Origin: Nannocystis bainbridge
GTDB taxonomy: Bacteria; Myxococcota_A; Polyangia; Nannocystales; Nannocystaceae
Length of the DNA stretch: 64,000 nucleotides
Assembly: GCF_028368995.1 (NCBI RefSeq)
Contig: NZ_JAQNDL010000002.1
Span: 1,609,724-1,673,723, forward strand
Direction: 5' to 3'
In this document: positions 20,897-32,682 of the stretch, piece after piece
Layout of the letters: every line of letters starts with the position of its first letter
Position numbering within the stretch: position 1 is the first letter of the stretch
Notes under the pieces: generated by a model
Seen by the model: only the letters and a program-made list of their open reading frames with translations
The model's database searches: none
Told to the model about the DNA's origin: nothing
Translations under genes and position numbers: made by a program

Positions 20897-23800
20897 GTGT
20901 CCGCGCCGGACGACGCGCGTCACCTCAGCCGGCTGGCCAGCGAGGCCCGGCGCGGCGACGCGCTCGCCCCCGAGCGGCTGGCGATGGAGGCGATCAAGGC
21001 CCGCCTGTTCCCCGGCGAGGTCGCGCCCGCCAAGATCGGCCGCTTTACCGTCCTGCGGCAGATCGGCGCCGGCGGCATGAGCGTCGTCTACGCCGCCTAC
21101 GACGAGCGCCTCGATCGCAGGATCGCCGTCAAGCTGCTGCGCTCCGGCGAGGCGGCCGACAACCAGGCGCGGCTGCTGCGCGAGGCGCAGGCGATGGCCC
21201 GCCTGGCCCACCCCAACGTCGTCGCCGTGCACGAGGTCGGCGCCTGGGAGAACCAGGTCTACGTCGCCATGGAGTTCGTGCGCGGGCCCAACCTGCGCGA
21301 CTGGTTGCAAGCTGTCCCGCGGGACATCCGCGAGATCCGCGAGGTGTTCGTGGCCGCCGGCCGGGGCCTCGCCGCCGCCCACCACGCCGGCCTGGTCCAC
21401 CGCGACTTCAAGCCGGCCAACGTGCTCGTCGGCGACGACGGCCGCGTGCGCGTCGGCGACTTCGGCCTCGTGCGTCACGCCGGCGACGAGCCGCTCGAGC
21501 CGCCCGCGCCCGCACCTGTCCCTTCGACCAGCATCCTCAGCGCCGGCGCGCGGGTCGAGCTCTCGACCACCCTCACCCAGACCGGCGCGATCCTCGGCAC
21601 GCCGGCGTACATGTCCCCCGAGCAGCACCTGGGCCGGCCCGTCGACGCCCGCAGCGACCAGTTCTCGTTCTGCGTCGCCCTCTACGAGGCCCTCTACGGC
21701 GCCCCGCCGTTCGCCGGCCGCGACCTGTTCGAGCTGGCCCGCCGCGTGCTCGCCGGCGCGGTCTCACCTGTCCCCGAGGACAGCAAGGTCCCCGCCTGGC
21801 TGCGGCGCGCGCTCGTCCGCGGCCTCGCCGTCGATCCCGCCGCGCGCTGGCCCAGCATCGACGACCTGCTCGACGAGCTCGAGCGCGATCCGGAGCGGGC
21901 CTGGCGGACCCGCCGCAGCGCCGCGCTGGTCGGCCTCGCGGTGGTCGTCGTGGTCGTCGGCCTGCTCGTCGTCGCGCGCGAGCGGGCCGACGCGGCCACG
22001 CAGGCCCAGCGGGCCGAGGCCGCCGCCGATCGCCAGCGGCGGACCGCCGAGGACGAGCGGGCCGCCGCCGAGCAGGAGCGCGACCGGGCCTTCGTCGACG
22101 CCAAGGCCCAGCTCGCCGAGGCCCAGCGGGCCCAGGCCGCCCTCAAGGACGCGCTCGCGGCCGCCGAGGCCCAGCGCCTCAACGCCGAGGCCCACGCCGC
22201 CCTGGCCGAGCACGCGCTGGGCGAGGCCGAACGGCGCCGGCGCGAGGCCGAGGGCCAGCGCAAGGAGGCCGAGCGCCAGACTGGCCGCGCCGTCCACGAG
22301 GCCGCGCGGGCCCGCGACGCCAACCGCCTGGCCCAGGCCCTCGCCGGCGCGCGCGGCGATCCGACCACCGTGCTGGCCCTGCTGCGCGAAGTCGAAGATC
22401 CGGCCGCCGCGTCCGGGTGGGTGCCCGCGGCCGTGTCGGCGCTGCTGCACCCGGTCAGCGTCGCCGTCCTGCGCGGCCGCGGGGCCGCCCTGCAGGTCGC
22501 CGCGTTCAGCCCCGACGGCGCCCGGATCGCCGCCGCCGGCGAGGATCGGCGCGTGACCCTTTGGTCATGGCCCGAAGACCATGTCCTGAAGATCCACGAG
22601 CACCAGGGCCCCGTGCGCGCCGTCGCCTTCGCCCCCGGCGGCGCGCTCGTCAGCGGCGCCGAGGACGGCGCGGCCGTGTGGCAGGATCCGCCGCTGCGCC
22701 TGCCCGCGTCGGCCGGCGCCGACCTGCGGGCCTTCGCCCTCGCGCCCGACGGCCGCACCCTCGTCACCGGCGGCGGCGACGGCCGCGTGCGCGCTTGGGA
22801 CCTGGGGGCCGCGCCGCCGCGCCCGCGCGAGCTGGCCCGCCACGAGGGACCTGTCCATGCGGTCCTGTTCGACAGGACAGGTCACCTCGTCGCATCCGCC
22901 GGCGCCGACGGGGCCGCGCGCATCGTCGACCTGCGCGCCGGTCCTCCGCGCTCCCTGGCCCACCCGAGCGGCGCCGTGCGCAGCGCTGCGTTCAGCCCCG
23001 ACGGCCGCAAGCTCGCCACCGGGGCCCAGGACGGGCTCGTGCGGGTGTGGGACACCCAGGGCTCGGGCGCGCCGGCGCTGCTGCGCGGACACGCCGACGA
23101 GGTCGTCGCCCTGGCCTGGAGCCCCGACGGCGAGCACCTCGCGTCCGCCTCGCTCGACCGCAGCGCCCGCCTGTGGACCGCCGCGGGCGCCCTCCAGCGG
23201 ACCCTGCGCGGCCACGACGGCCGCGTCTACGCCGTCGCCTGGAGCCCCGCCGGCGAGCGCCTCGTCACCGCCTCGCAGGACGGCACCGCCCGCGTCTGGC
23301 CGGTCGCCGGCGCACCTGTCCCCGGGGACATGCCGCTGGTCCTGCGCGGCCACGGCGAGGCGGTGGTCGCCGCCGGCTTCAGCCCCGCCGGCGACCACGT
23401 CGTCACCGCCTCGCGCGACGGCACCGCCCGCGTCTGGCGGGTCCGCGGCGGCGATCCGCTGGTCCGCGCCGTCGCGCTCGGCGGCCCCGTCGATCACCTG
23501 GTCTGGACCGCCGCCGGCCTGCACGCCGTCCGCACCGACGGCCGCGGCTTTCACCTCGCGTCGCGGGACATGCCCGATAGGTCAGGCCCCAAAGGACATG
23601 TCGAAAAGGACATGTCATCCTCGCCAGACGAGTCCCGCGCGCGCCCCAGCCCGCTCGCCGGCGGCCCCGCCCCTTCCATGTTCCTCGGGCCAGGTACGAA
23701 CGGACATGTCCTCACCATCACCCGCGCCGGGGCCCTGCAGGGCTGGGACGACGCCCGCCGGCCGCTGCGGCCGCGCCCGCTCGACCCCGCGGCCGCGGCC

Positions 23801-24520
23801 GCGGCCGTCACCGCCGACCTCACCCTCGCCGCCCTCGCCGTGCCCGACGGCGCCCGTCTTTTCGACCTGTCCGATGGGACATCTCGCGCCCTGACCGGCC
23901 ACCGCGGCAGCGTCACCGCCCTGGCCTTCTCGCCCGACGGCAGCAGGCTCGCCACCGGCGCCGCCGACCGCACGGCCCGGCTCTACGACGTGCGCGACCT
24001 CGCCGCCCCGCGCGAGCTCGGGCCGCACTCGGGCAGCGTCACGGTCCTCGCCTTCTCACCCGACGGCCAGCGGCTGGCCACGGGCTCGTGGGACCGCCGG
24101 GTCCGGATCTGGCCGCTCGACGGGTCCGCGCCGACGATCCTCGAGGAGCACAGCGGCCCGGTGCGCGCGCTCGCCTGGCGTCCCGACGGCGCCGCCCTCG
24201 CTACCGCCAGCGACGACGCGACGGTGCGGGTCTGGCCGCTCGACGGCCGCGACGAGCCGGTGGTCCTGACCGGCCACCAGGGCCCCGTGCGCGCCCTCGC
24301 GTGGTCACCCGCCGGCCCGCACCTCGCCTCGGCCGGCGACGACGGCCAGCTCCGCCTGTGGTCGGCCGACTTCGCCCCCGCGACCCTGCAGGCCCGCCTG
24401 CGCGCCGCCTCGCCGGTGTGCCTGTCGGCGCGCCAGCGCGGCCAGCTGCTCGGCGAACCCCCAGCCCTCGCCGAGGCCAACGCGAGCGCGTGCCAGAGCG
24501 CGCGCGAACCGGCGCCGTGA
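20897..24520 (+). CDS. Ser/Thr protein kinase with C-terminal WD40 propellers
   Basis: 1207 residues if started at GTG 20897; in-frame starts at 20810 and about 20720 are alternatives. The kinase domain (~50-300) is complete: GAGGMSVVY (57-65), Lys79, HRDFKPANVL (Asp170), DFGLVR (Asp188) and GTPAYMSPEQ. A single TM helix (~343-361) is followed by an Ala/Glu/Arg-rich coiled coil (~365-480) and about twelve WD40 blades (GHxGxVxALAFSPDGxxLATG...VRIW) to the C-terminus. It is probably an inner-membrane sensor kinase with the propeller outside. Copies of the dispersed palindrome sit between blades (22848-22884, 23308-23330, 23567-23715, 23865-23885). The largest adds DMPDRSGPKGHVEKDMSS, which is not WD40-like. 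Confidence 0.92.
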   Translation: MSAPDDARHLSRLASEARRGDALAPERLAMEAIKARLFPGEVAPAKIGRFTVLRQIGAGGMSVVYAAYDERLDRRIAVKLLRSGEAADNQARLLREAQAMARLAHPNVVAVHEVGAWENQVYVAMEFVRGPNLRDWLQAVPRDIREIREVFVAAGRGLAAAHHAGLVHRDFKPANVLVGDDGRVRVGDFGLVRHAGDEPLEPPAPAPVPSTSILSAGARVELSTTLTQTGAILGTPAYMSPEQHLGRPVDARSDQFSFCVALYEALYGAPPFAGRDLFELARRVLAGAVSPVPEDSKVPAWLRRALVRGLAVDPAARWPSIDDLLDELERDPERAWRTRRSAALVGLAVVVVVVGLLVVARERADAATQAQRAEAAADRQRRTAEDERAAAEQERDRAFVDAKAQLAEAQRAQAALKDALAAAEAQRLNAEAHAALAEHALGEAERRRREAEGQRKEAERQTGRAVHEAARARDANRLAQALAGARGDPTTVLALLREVEDPAAASGWVPAAVSALLHPVSVAVLRGRGAALQVAAFSPDGARIAAAGEDRRVTLWSWPEDHVLKIHEHQGPVRAVAFAPGGALVSGAEDGAAVWQDPPLRLPASAGADLRAFALAPDGRTLVTGGGDGRVRAWDLGAAPPRPRELARHEGPVHAVLFDRTGHLVASAGADGAARIVDLRAGPPRSLAHPSGAVRSAAFSPDGRKLATGAQDGLVRVWDTQGSGAPALLRGHADEVVALAWSPDGEHLASASLDRSARLWTAAGALQRTLRGHDGRVYAVAWSPAGERLVTASQDGTARVWPVAGAPVPGDMPLVLRGHGEAVVAAGFSPAGDHVVTASRDGTARVWRVRGGDPLVRAVALGGPVDHLVWTAAGLHAVRTDGRGFHLASRDMPDRSGPKGHVEKDMSSSPDESRARPSPLAGGPAPSMFLGPGTNGHVLTITRAGALQGWDDARRPLRPRPLDPAAAAAAVTADLTLAALAVPDGARLFDLSDGTSRALTGHRGSVTALAFSPDGSRLATGAADRTARLYDVRDLAAPRELGPHSGSVTVLAFSPDGQRLATGSWDRRVRIWPLDGSAPTILEEHSGPVRALAWRPDGAALATASDDATVRVWPLDGRDEPVVLTGHQGPVRALAWSPAGPHLASAGDDGQLRLWSADFAPATLQARLRAASPVCLSARQRGQLLGEPPALAEANASACQSAREPAP
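23567..23715. repeat. Dispersed palindromes inside the kinase WD40 region
   Basis: GGGACATGCCCGATAGGTCAG, AAAGGACATGTCGAAAAGGACATGTC and ACGGACATGTCC occur within a non-conserved linker between two WD40 blades, all in frame. The encoded stretch is Pro/Ser/Asp/Lys-rich and lacks the GH...WD blade pattern found on both sides. Confidence 0.75.
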
Positions 24521-24830
24521 GGCGCATCCCTGACTCGCGCGCCCGCGGACGCATTCCCGGACGAGGAAGCGACGCGCGCCGTCCTTCGCAAATTCGTGCG
24601 CCTGCCGACGCAATTTCGAGACGATGGGGCGATACGCATCGCCCCTCCGCAAACTCGATCGCTCCGGCCAGCACACCCGGGCGACCTCGAGCTCGCGGGT
24701 CGTGGACTCGAGGCGACACGCTCGCGCTTTCTCGAATTCGCCTCGGCGACATCTCGGTCCTTCATGGGCATCCGCCCGCGCGAACGCGTCCAGTGAACGT
24801 CACCGCCCCGGCGTGCTAAAACCTCGCCCC
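24521..24830. other. 310-base gap without gene or palindrome
   Basis: I see no gene, no palindrome element and no clear promoter here. The DNA has short AT-richer spots (CGCAAATTCG, CGCAATTTCG, GCAAACTCG, CGAATTCG) at rough 40-base intervals, which may hold the promoter of the next gene. It is one of the few tandem gaps above 300 bases with no palindrome array. Confidence 0.4.
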
Positions 24831-25724
24831 ATGCATCGTCGCAGCGCCGCCGTCGTCACGATCGTCGCGCTCGCGCTGGCCGGCGCCCCCGCGCCTGCCC
24901 GCGCCCAGCAGCCCGCGGCCCCCGCGTACGAGCCCGCGCCGCCGCCCACGCAGGAGGTCGTTCGGATCGCCGAGTCCGCGCCGCCGCCCCTGCAGGAGCC
25001 GCCCCCGCCCGCGGCCTACGACACCGTCATCCTGCGCGACGGCAGCGTCCTGCGCGGCACCATCCTCGAGCTCCACCAGGACCGCGAGGTCATCATCCAG
25101 CTCACCGGCGGGCTGCGCACGATCGCCTGGGCGGACATCGCCTCGACCACCTTCGCCGGCGCGGCGACAGGTCCCCAGGGACAGGCTCCGCAACCTTCGG
25201 GACATGTCCCTGCGGACAGCCTCGCCGTCGCCGTCGCGCCCGAGGACGAGGTCGCGCCGGGCCCGAGCCGGCCGCGGATCTTCATCGAGGTCACGCGCCC
25301 GGCCGACGTCCACCTGCTCGAGGGCACGCCCACGGCGAACAGCAACACGCAGATGGGCCGCGGCCCCCGCACGGTCTGTCGCGCTCCGTGCGGCAAGGTC
25401 ATCGACGGCCGCGCCGGCTACCCGTTCCATTTTGGCGGCGACCGGGTCATGCCGTCGTCGACCTTCTTCCTCAAGGATCTCGAGGGCGAGTACGTCGCCC
25501 GCGTCCAGCCCGGCCGCCGCGGTCTCCTCATCGGCGGCATGCTGCTGTCAGGCTACGGGGCCGGCGGCGCGCTGGCCGGCGGCATGCTCACCGCGCTCGG
25601 CAACGACCGCGACCGTCGCACCGTCGGCAGCGTGATCCTGGGCGTCGGCCTGGCGATGCTGATCGGCGGCATCGCCATGGCGATCCGCGGCACGACCCGC
25701 TACAGCCTCACGCGCCGCCGCTGA
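24831..25724 (+). CDS. Secreted/membrane protein with Pro-rich N-terminus, unknown function
   Basis: 297 residues. The start at 24831 gives MHRRSAAVVTIVALALAGAPAPARAQ, a signal peptide with an ARA-Q cleavage site. A Pro/Ala-rich linker is followed by a small module, TVILRDGSVLRGTILELHQDREVIIQL, that resembles the Sm-like beta-barrels often seen in myxobacterial envelope proteins. The C-terminal ~75 residues hold two Gly-rich hydrophobic segments (GLLIGGMLLSGYGAGGALAGG and SVILGVGLAMLIGGIAMAI). A palindrome cluster at 25163-25222 encodes GPQGQAPQPSGHVPADS in the linker after the barrel. Confidence 0.75.
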   Translation: MHRRSAAVVTIVALALAGAPAPARAQQPAAPAYEPAPPPTQEVVRIAESAPPPLQEPPPPAAYDTVILRDGSVLRGTILELHQDREVIIQLTGGLRTIAWADIASTTFAGAATGPQGQAPQPSGHVPADSLAVAVAPEDEVAPGPSRPRIFIEVTRPADVHLLEGTPTANSNTQMGRGPRTVCRAPCGKVIDGRAGYPFHFGGDRVMPSSTFFLKDLEGEYVARVQPGRRGLLIGGMLLSGYGAGGALAGGMLTALGNDRDRRTVGSVILGVGLAMLIGGIAMAIRGTTRYSLTRRR

Positions 25725-25775
25725 CGCCAGCGCCTCACGTGCCTCCGCGGTGACGCGCCGCCGCTGATGCCAAAA

Positions 25776-25815
25776 GTCCGAAGGGACATGTCCGAGTAGA
25801 CATGTCCCTTCGGAC
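25776..25815. terminator. Perfect 17-bp inverted repeat between convergent genes (palindrome element)
   Basis: The left arm is 25776-25792 (GTCCGAAGGGACATGTC), the right arm 25799-25815 is its exact reverse complement, and the loop is six bases (CGAGTA). On each strand the stem is followed by only a short T-poor tract (AAAA precedes the left arm, so the minus-strand transcript ends in UUUU). It lies midway between genes ending at 25724 and 25863 and is made of two complete copies of the dispersed element. A bidirectional terminator is the most economical reading. Confidence 0.75.
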
Positions 25816-25862
25816 CTTGCGCAACGGTCATGCGGCCGCGGCCGCGAAGCCCGGCGCGCGCG

Positions 25863-27557
25863 TCAGCCCGGCGTCACGCCCGGCTCGGCCGCCTCGAGCG
25901 ACCACTCCCACGCGTCGAGCAGCACCAGCGAGTCGAAGATGTGGCCGCCGGTGTCCCAGATCGCCAGACGAATCTCCATGATCTCGCCCGGCTCGACGTT
26001 GCCGCGCAGCGTCAGCCAGCCGGTGCCGCCGCCGATCATCGTCTGCGCCGGCTCGCAGGTCGAGTTGTCCTTCTGGTCGAAGCCGGTGCCGATGAGCTCT
26101 GCCGTGCTCTCGCAGCCGTTGTAGTCGGAGGTCGGGACGCCCTGGGCCGCGCAGCCGACCTCGCCGCCCTGGCACTGGGTGAACAGGCCGGCGGCGACCT
26201 TGACGAGGTTGACGCCGATCGGCCACAGCGTCTTGCCGTCGTCGTAGATCGCCACGTTCTTGTCGTCCGGGTTGCCGTCGGCGTCCGAGTCGACCAGGGC
26301 GACGAAGAAGTCGTTGTACTGGCTGCACACGTACTCGGGGTACTCGGCCGAGAAGAAGTACATCTTGGTCGAGAACGACTTGGCGTTGGTCGGGACCCGG
26401 ATCCGCAGCTTGAGCATGATCGGGTCGTTGGCCGACGGCACCAGCGGCACGTTGCAGCCGGGCGGGTTGGGCAGCTTGCCGCCGATCGCCGTCCACCAGT
26501 CCTGCGGCGGCGGGCTCGAGGTGCCGAGGTTGGCGCCGCCCTCGAACTTCACGAAGTTCGGCTTGGTGTCGTTGGCGTCGGCGGCGTGGCCGCTCGACAG
26601 GATCATCAGGCGGCTGTGCTTCTGCGGCGCGATCGTGTCGCCGAAGCCGGCGCGGATCGAGCGCGACGCGGCCGCCGGCAGACCTGTCCCATCGGCCAGG
26701 CTGAACTTGCCGCCGATGACGCCCCAGGTCCGGTCCTTCGGGTCCGCCGGGTTCTCGACCGTCATCTGGCACAGGTCGAGCGCGCGGGCGTAGTCGAGGG
26801 GATCGGCCGAGTCGCTGGCGAGCGCGGCGTCGCAGCTCGGCGCCTCCTCGTCGACGGTGCCGTCGCAGTCGTCGTCGACGGTGTTGCCGACGAACTCGTA
26901 GGCGCCCGGGTTGACCCGCTCCGGATCGGAGCACGCGCCGCTGGCGACGTCGCAGCAGTCGCCGCTGCACACGCCCCAGCCGTCCCCGTCCTCGTCGGCG
27001 TCCTCGTCGACGTCGCCGTCGCAGTCGTCGTCGATCTCGTTGCCGCAGGCCTCGGGGGCTGGCCACACCGCGCCCTCGCACGCGCCAAAGCCGAGCCCGC
27101 CGTCGAGGCAGGTCCGCACCCCGGACACGCAAGCGCCGACGTCCTGGGTGCCGTCGGGCCCGCCATAGCACGGCTCCTCCTGGCCCGGCTCGCACGGCTG
27201 GCTGCACACCCCGGCCTCGATGTCGCACTTCGGGCCGTCCGGGCTGTCTTTACATTCCTGGTCCGAAGAACATGGTGTTCCGGACATGCTCGTCGAGTCG
27301 GTGACGACGCTCTCGGTCGTCGTCGTGGTGGTCCCGGCCGTCGTCGGCTCCGGCCCCGTGGTCGGCTCGGCGGTGGTGACCTCGCCGGTGCCCGTGGTCG
27401 TCACGGGCGCCGTGGTCGCGCTGCCTGCCGACGACTCGGTCGCCGAGGCGAACCCGTTGGTGGTGGCGTCCTGACCGCCCCCGCAGGCGAGGAGCGCCCA
27501 CAGCGGCAGCGTGGTGACGGCCGCAGACGGCCCGGTGATTCGTGGGTAACGAGACAT
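25863..27557 (-). CDS. Choice-of-anchor L-type lipoprotein with Cys/Asp-rich modules
   Basis: 564 residues. ATG 27557 is preceded by GGAGGT seven bases upstream; MSRYPRI...LPLWALLAC is a lipoprotein signal. A Thr-rich linker (~25-85) precedes Cys-rich modules and Asp-rich repeats (EIDDDCDGDVDEDADEDGDG, then DDDCDGTVDEE), as in metal-binding MopE-like repeats. The C-terminal ~300 residues contain WGVIGGKFSLADG, FFVALVD and IFDSLVLLDAWEWS, the pattern of the 'choice-of-anchor' domain family of secreted adhesin-like proteins. It is divergent from the amidohydrolase fusion gene, with which it shares a 231-base promoter region. Confidence 0.82.
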   Translation of the reverse strand: MSRYPRITGPSAAVTTLPLWALLACGGGQDATTNGFASATESSAGSATTAPVTTTGTGEVTTAEPTTGPEPTTAGTTTTTTESVVTDSTSMSGTPCSSDQECKDSPDGPKCDIEAGVCSQPCEPGQEEPCYGGPDGTQDVGACVSGVRTCLDGGLGFGACEGAVWPAPEACGNEIDDDCDGDVDEDADEDGDGWGVCSGDCCDVASGACSDPERVNPGAYEFVGNTVDDDCDGTVDEEAPSCDAALASDSADPLDYARALDLCQMTVENPADPKDRTWGVIGGKFSLADGTGLPAAASRSIRAGFGDTIAPQKHSRLMILSSGHAADANDTKPNFVKFEGGANLGTSSPPPQDWWTAIGGKLPNPPGCNVPLVPSANDPIMLKLRIRVPTNAKSFSTKMYFFSAEYPEYVCSQYNDFFVALVDSDADGNPDDKNVAIYDDGKTLWPIGVNLVKVAAGLFTQCQGGEVGCAAQGVPTSDYNGCESTAELIGTGFDQKDNSTCEPAQTMIGGGTGWLTLRGNVEPGEIMEIRLAIWDTGGHIFDSLVLLDAWEWSLEAAEPGVTPG

Positions 27558-27692
27558 CGCGTGCACCTCCGGGCTCGCGGGACGCGAGCGCGCAAGCTAT
27601 GCCAAAAAGCCCCTGCAGGTGCACGAGGCCCGGTCTTCCGTCAACTCACGCGTGACCCCGGCGTGACCGCTGGGCGGCGGGCCCTCGAGGGC

Positions 27693-27710
27693 GTGACACC
27701 TCGCTGTCAC
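27693..27710. promoter_or_regulatory. Inverted repeat GTGACA-N6-TGTCAC in a divergent promoter region
   Basis: An 18-base site with exact 6-base arms lies between two divergently transcribed lipoprotein genes. GCGTGAC also occurs as direct copies at 27650-27656, 27661-27667 and 27691-27697. The spacing and symmetry suit a dimeric transcription regulator controlling both genes. Its sequence is unrelated to the CATGTCC element. Confidence 0.4.
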
Positions 27711-27788
27711 TTGCTCCTGCAACGGACACTCGTTCATGACGGCGTCGTCATTGCGCCGCGGGGAACGAACCGGTTATCGTGGCCCCCG

Positions 27789-30497
<2,709 letters not shown>

Positions 30498-30531
30498 CGC
30501 CGCAGGTCGCGCTCGCCTAGACTCGGGCCCG

Positions 30532-32682
30532 GTGCCGCGTTCTCCGGGCCGCTCCCCCCTCGCCTCGGTCCCGTTCGGGCCGGGGCGTTTTGCGTCGCAC
30601 GACGCGGGCCGCTCGCCTGGCGAACCATCGCGCGGGAGCACGGTCCGCGGCTCCACGTCGCCGCGCGCTCCGGGCATCGCCTCGCCGTCGCGCTCGCGCA
30701 CCCTGCTCGCGCTCGCCGGCCTGTGCAGCGTCCTGCTACCGGGTGACGCATCCGCCGAGCCCGCGCGGCGCTGGCCGCTGTGGCCCACCGAGGTCTCGCG
30801 GGCGGCCGAGCCGCTGATCGGCGCGCCCGAGAGCGAGCTGCGGCTCGTCCGCGACAGCCGACGCGTCGCCGCCGTCCGCGACCTCGACGGGTTCGCCACC
30901 CCGCTCGTCGCCCCGATCCTCGTCACCGCGCTCGAGGACCGCTCGAGCGCCGTCCGCCGCGAGGTCCTGCAGTCGTGCCTCGAGCGGCAGCTGCTCGCCT
31001 GCGCCCCGGCGGCGCGCAAGATCTGGCAGACCGAGCTCGATGACGCCGCGCTCCGCGTCGCCGCGCTCCGCGTCGTCGTGCTCGCCGCCGACCCCGAGCG
31101 CCTGCAGCTGTTCCTCACCGCCCTGCGCGACCCCGACCCCCTGATCCGCGCCGAGTCGATGCGCACCTTCGCGGCCGCGACCTGGCCCAAAGACCAGCTC
31201 GCGCTCGTGCGCACCAACCTGATCGCCAAGCTCGCCGATCCGACCCCGGAGGTCCGGCGGGCCGCCGCGCACGGCCTCGGCGTGCTCGGTCCCGACGACC
31301 CGCGCACCGGCCGGTCCGACGGCGCCCTGCCGCTCACCCGCTTGCTCGTCGACCCCGATCCGCAGGTCCGCCAGGACACCGCCGACGCGCTCGCGCGCCT
31401 GCGCGACAGCCGGGCCGCGCCGGCCCTGCTGCGCGCGCTCCAGGTCGGCGACGAGACCTACGTCGGTCGCAGCCTGCTGCACGCGTTCGCGGCCTTGCCC
31501 GGGCCTGCCGGCAAGCCCGGCGACGGACCCGACGGCCTCGACGTCGACGCCGAGCTGCTGCGCCTGCTCGACGCCCCGCCGCGCAACCTGCTGCCGCGGC
31601 ACGTCGCCGAGGCCATCGCCCGCCGGCGCAGCCCTGGCGCCGCCCTGGCCGAGGGCCTGGTCGCCCGCCTCCGCGAGGACGCGCTGCGCCAGACCGAGGC
31701 GCACACACTGCGTCAGCCCGCGCTCGACGCCCTGCTCGGCCTCGGCGAGGCCGCCCGCCCGGCCCTGACCGCCGCCCTCGCCCGCGGCCTCGAGCCGCCG
31801 CTCGAGCGAGAGATCCGGCGCCTGCTCGCCGCCCTCGATCCGCCGCGCACCGCCGCCCTGTTCGCCGCCCCGTGGCCGGCCGACGCCGACCGCGAGGCCT
31901 GGCAGCGCGCCCTCGGCGAGCCCGACCCTGCCGGCCGCCTGCGGGCCGCCGCGGCTCTCGGCGCGCGCGCCCCCGATTGGCTCGGCGGCGCCGCCGGCCA
32001 CCGCCTCGAGCTGGCCGGCAGCCCGGAATTGCGGCGCCCGTGGCTGCTCGCGCTCGCCGGCGCCCCCGGCTGGACCGCCGTCGACGACGCGCTGGCGCTG
32101 CGCCTCGCCGTCTGGGCCGACGACCCGACCCTCGCCAGCGCCGATCGCTGCCTCGCCGTGGCCGCCCTCGCCCGCCTGCGCCACGGCGGCGCCACCTTCC
32201 TGCGCGCCGCCGCCCGCCAGGCCGCCGCCGCCGACCCGGGCGTGCGCGCCTGCACGGCCGCCGCGCTCGCCTGGGCCTCGCCCCGCCTCGCCGACCCGCT
32301 GCTCGCCGGTCTCCTGCGTGACGCATCGGCGCGCGTCCGCACCAGCGCCGCCCTCGCGCTCGCCTGCCGCGACCGGCCCGACCCCGGATTCGCGCCCCAG
32401 CTGGCGCTGATGGCCGCCCGCGACCCCGAGCCGGCCGTCCTGCGCGCCGTCGAACTCGCCCGCGCCCCCGAGCCCTGCGACAGCTGGGGCCTCGTGATCG
32501 CCCCGCCCGGCGAGGCCGGCCCGTGGCTGCCCCTGCGGCTGCGCGGCCACGAGCTCCAGGCTCCGGCCGAGACCGTCGGCAGCCTGCGCTTCGCCCTCGG
32601 CCCCGGCCTGGCCGCCGCGACCCTCCGTGACCTGCCCGGCCCGCCGGTCGAAGTCACGAGCCCGCGGATCGGCTTCGACTGA
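30532..32682 (+). CDS. Secreted HEAT-like repeat protein
   Basis: 716 residues from GTG 30532. A late signal-like segment (RTLLALAGLCSVLLPGDASAEP, ~residues 57-78) means the real start could be further in, though I found no better in-frame codon. The body is almost entirely short helical repeats of the HEAT/PBS-lyase kind (DPDPLIRAESMRTFAAA, DPTPEVRRAAAHGLGVLG, DPDPQVRQDTADALARLRD), which are protein-interaction scaffolds. It begins 34 bases after the amidohydrolase fusion stop and is probably in the same transcript. Confidence 0.82.
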   Translation: MPRSPGRSPLASVPFGPGRFASHDAGRSPGEPSRGSTVRGSTSPRAPGIASPSRSRTLLALAGLCSVLLPGDASAEPARRWPLWPTEVSRAAEPLIGAPESELRLVRDSRRVAAVRDLDGFATPLVAPILVTALEDRSSAVRREVLQSCLERQLLACAPAARKIWQTELDDAALRVAALRVVVLAADPERLQLFLTALRDPDPLIRAESMRTFAAATWPKDQLALVRTNLIAKLADPTPEVRRAAAHGLGVLGPDDPRTGRSDGALPLTRLLVDPDPQVRQDTADALARLRDSRAAPALLRALQVGDETYVGRSLLHAFAALPGPAGKPGDGPDGLDVDAELLRLLDAPPRNLLPRHVAEAIARRRSPGAALAEGLVARLREDALRQTEAHTLRQPALDALLGLGEAARPALTAALARGLEPPLEREIRRLLAALDPPRTAALFAAPWPADADREAWQRALGEPDPAGRLRAAAALGARAPDWLGGAAGHRLELAGSPELRRPWLLALAGAPGWTAVDDALALRLAVWADDPTLASADRCLAVAALARLRHGGATFLRAAARQAAAADPGVRACTAAALAWASPRLADPLLAGLLRDASARVRTSAALALACRDRPDPGFAPQLALMAARDPEPAVLRAVELARAPEPCDSWGLVIAPPGEAGPWLPLRLRGHELQAPAETVGSLRFALGPGLAAATLRDLPGPPVEVTSPRIGFD

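Noticed and set aside
24521..24830. A short gene ahead of the protein at 24831
   Set aside because: The open frame lacks a signal, ribosome binding site or conserved motif, and the signal peptide at 24831 gives a clear start.
25830..27788. Very long open frames on both strands, including one running from 25830 into the amidohydrolase gene
   Set aside because: High GC removes stops. The protein in this part is Arg/Ala/Val-rich with no domains, while the lipobox and Thr-rich linker at 27789 mark the real start.
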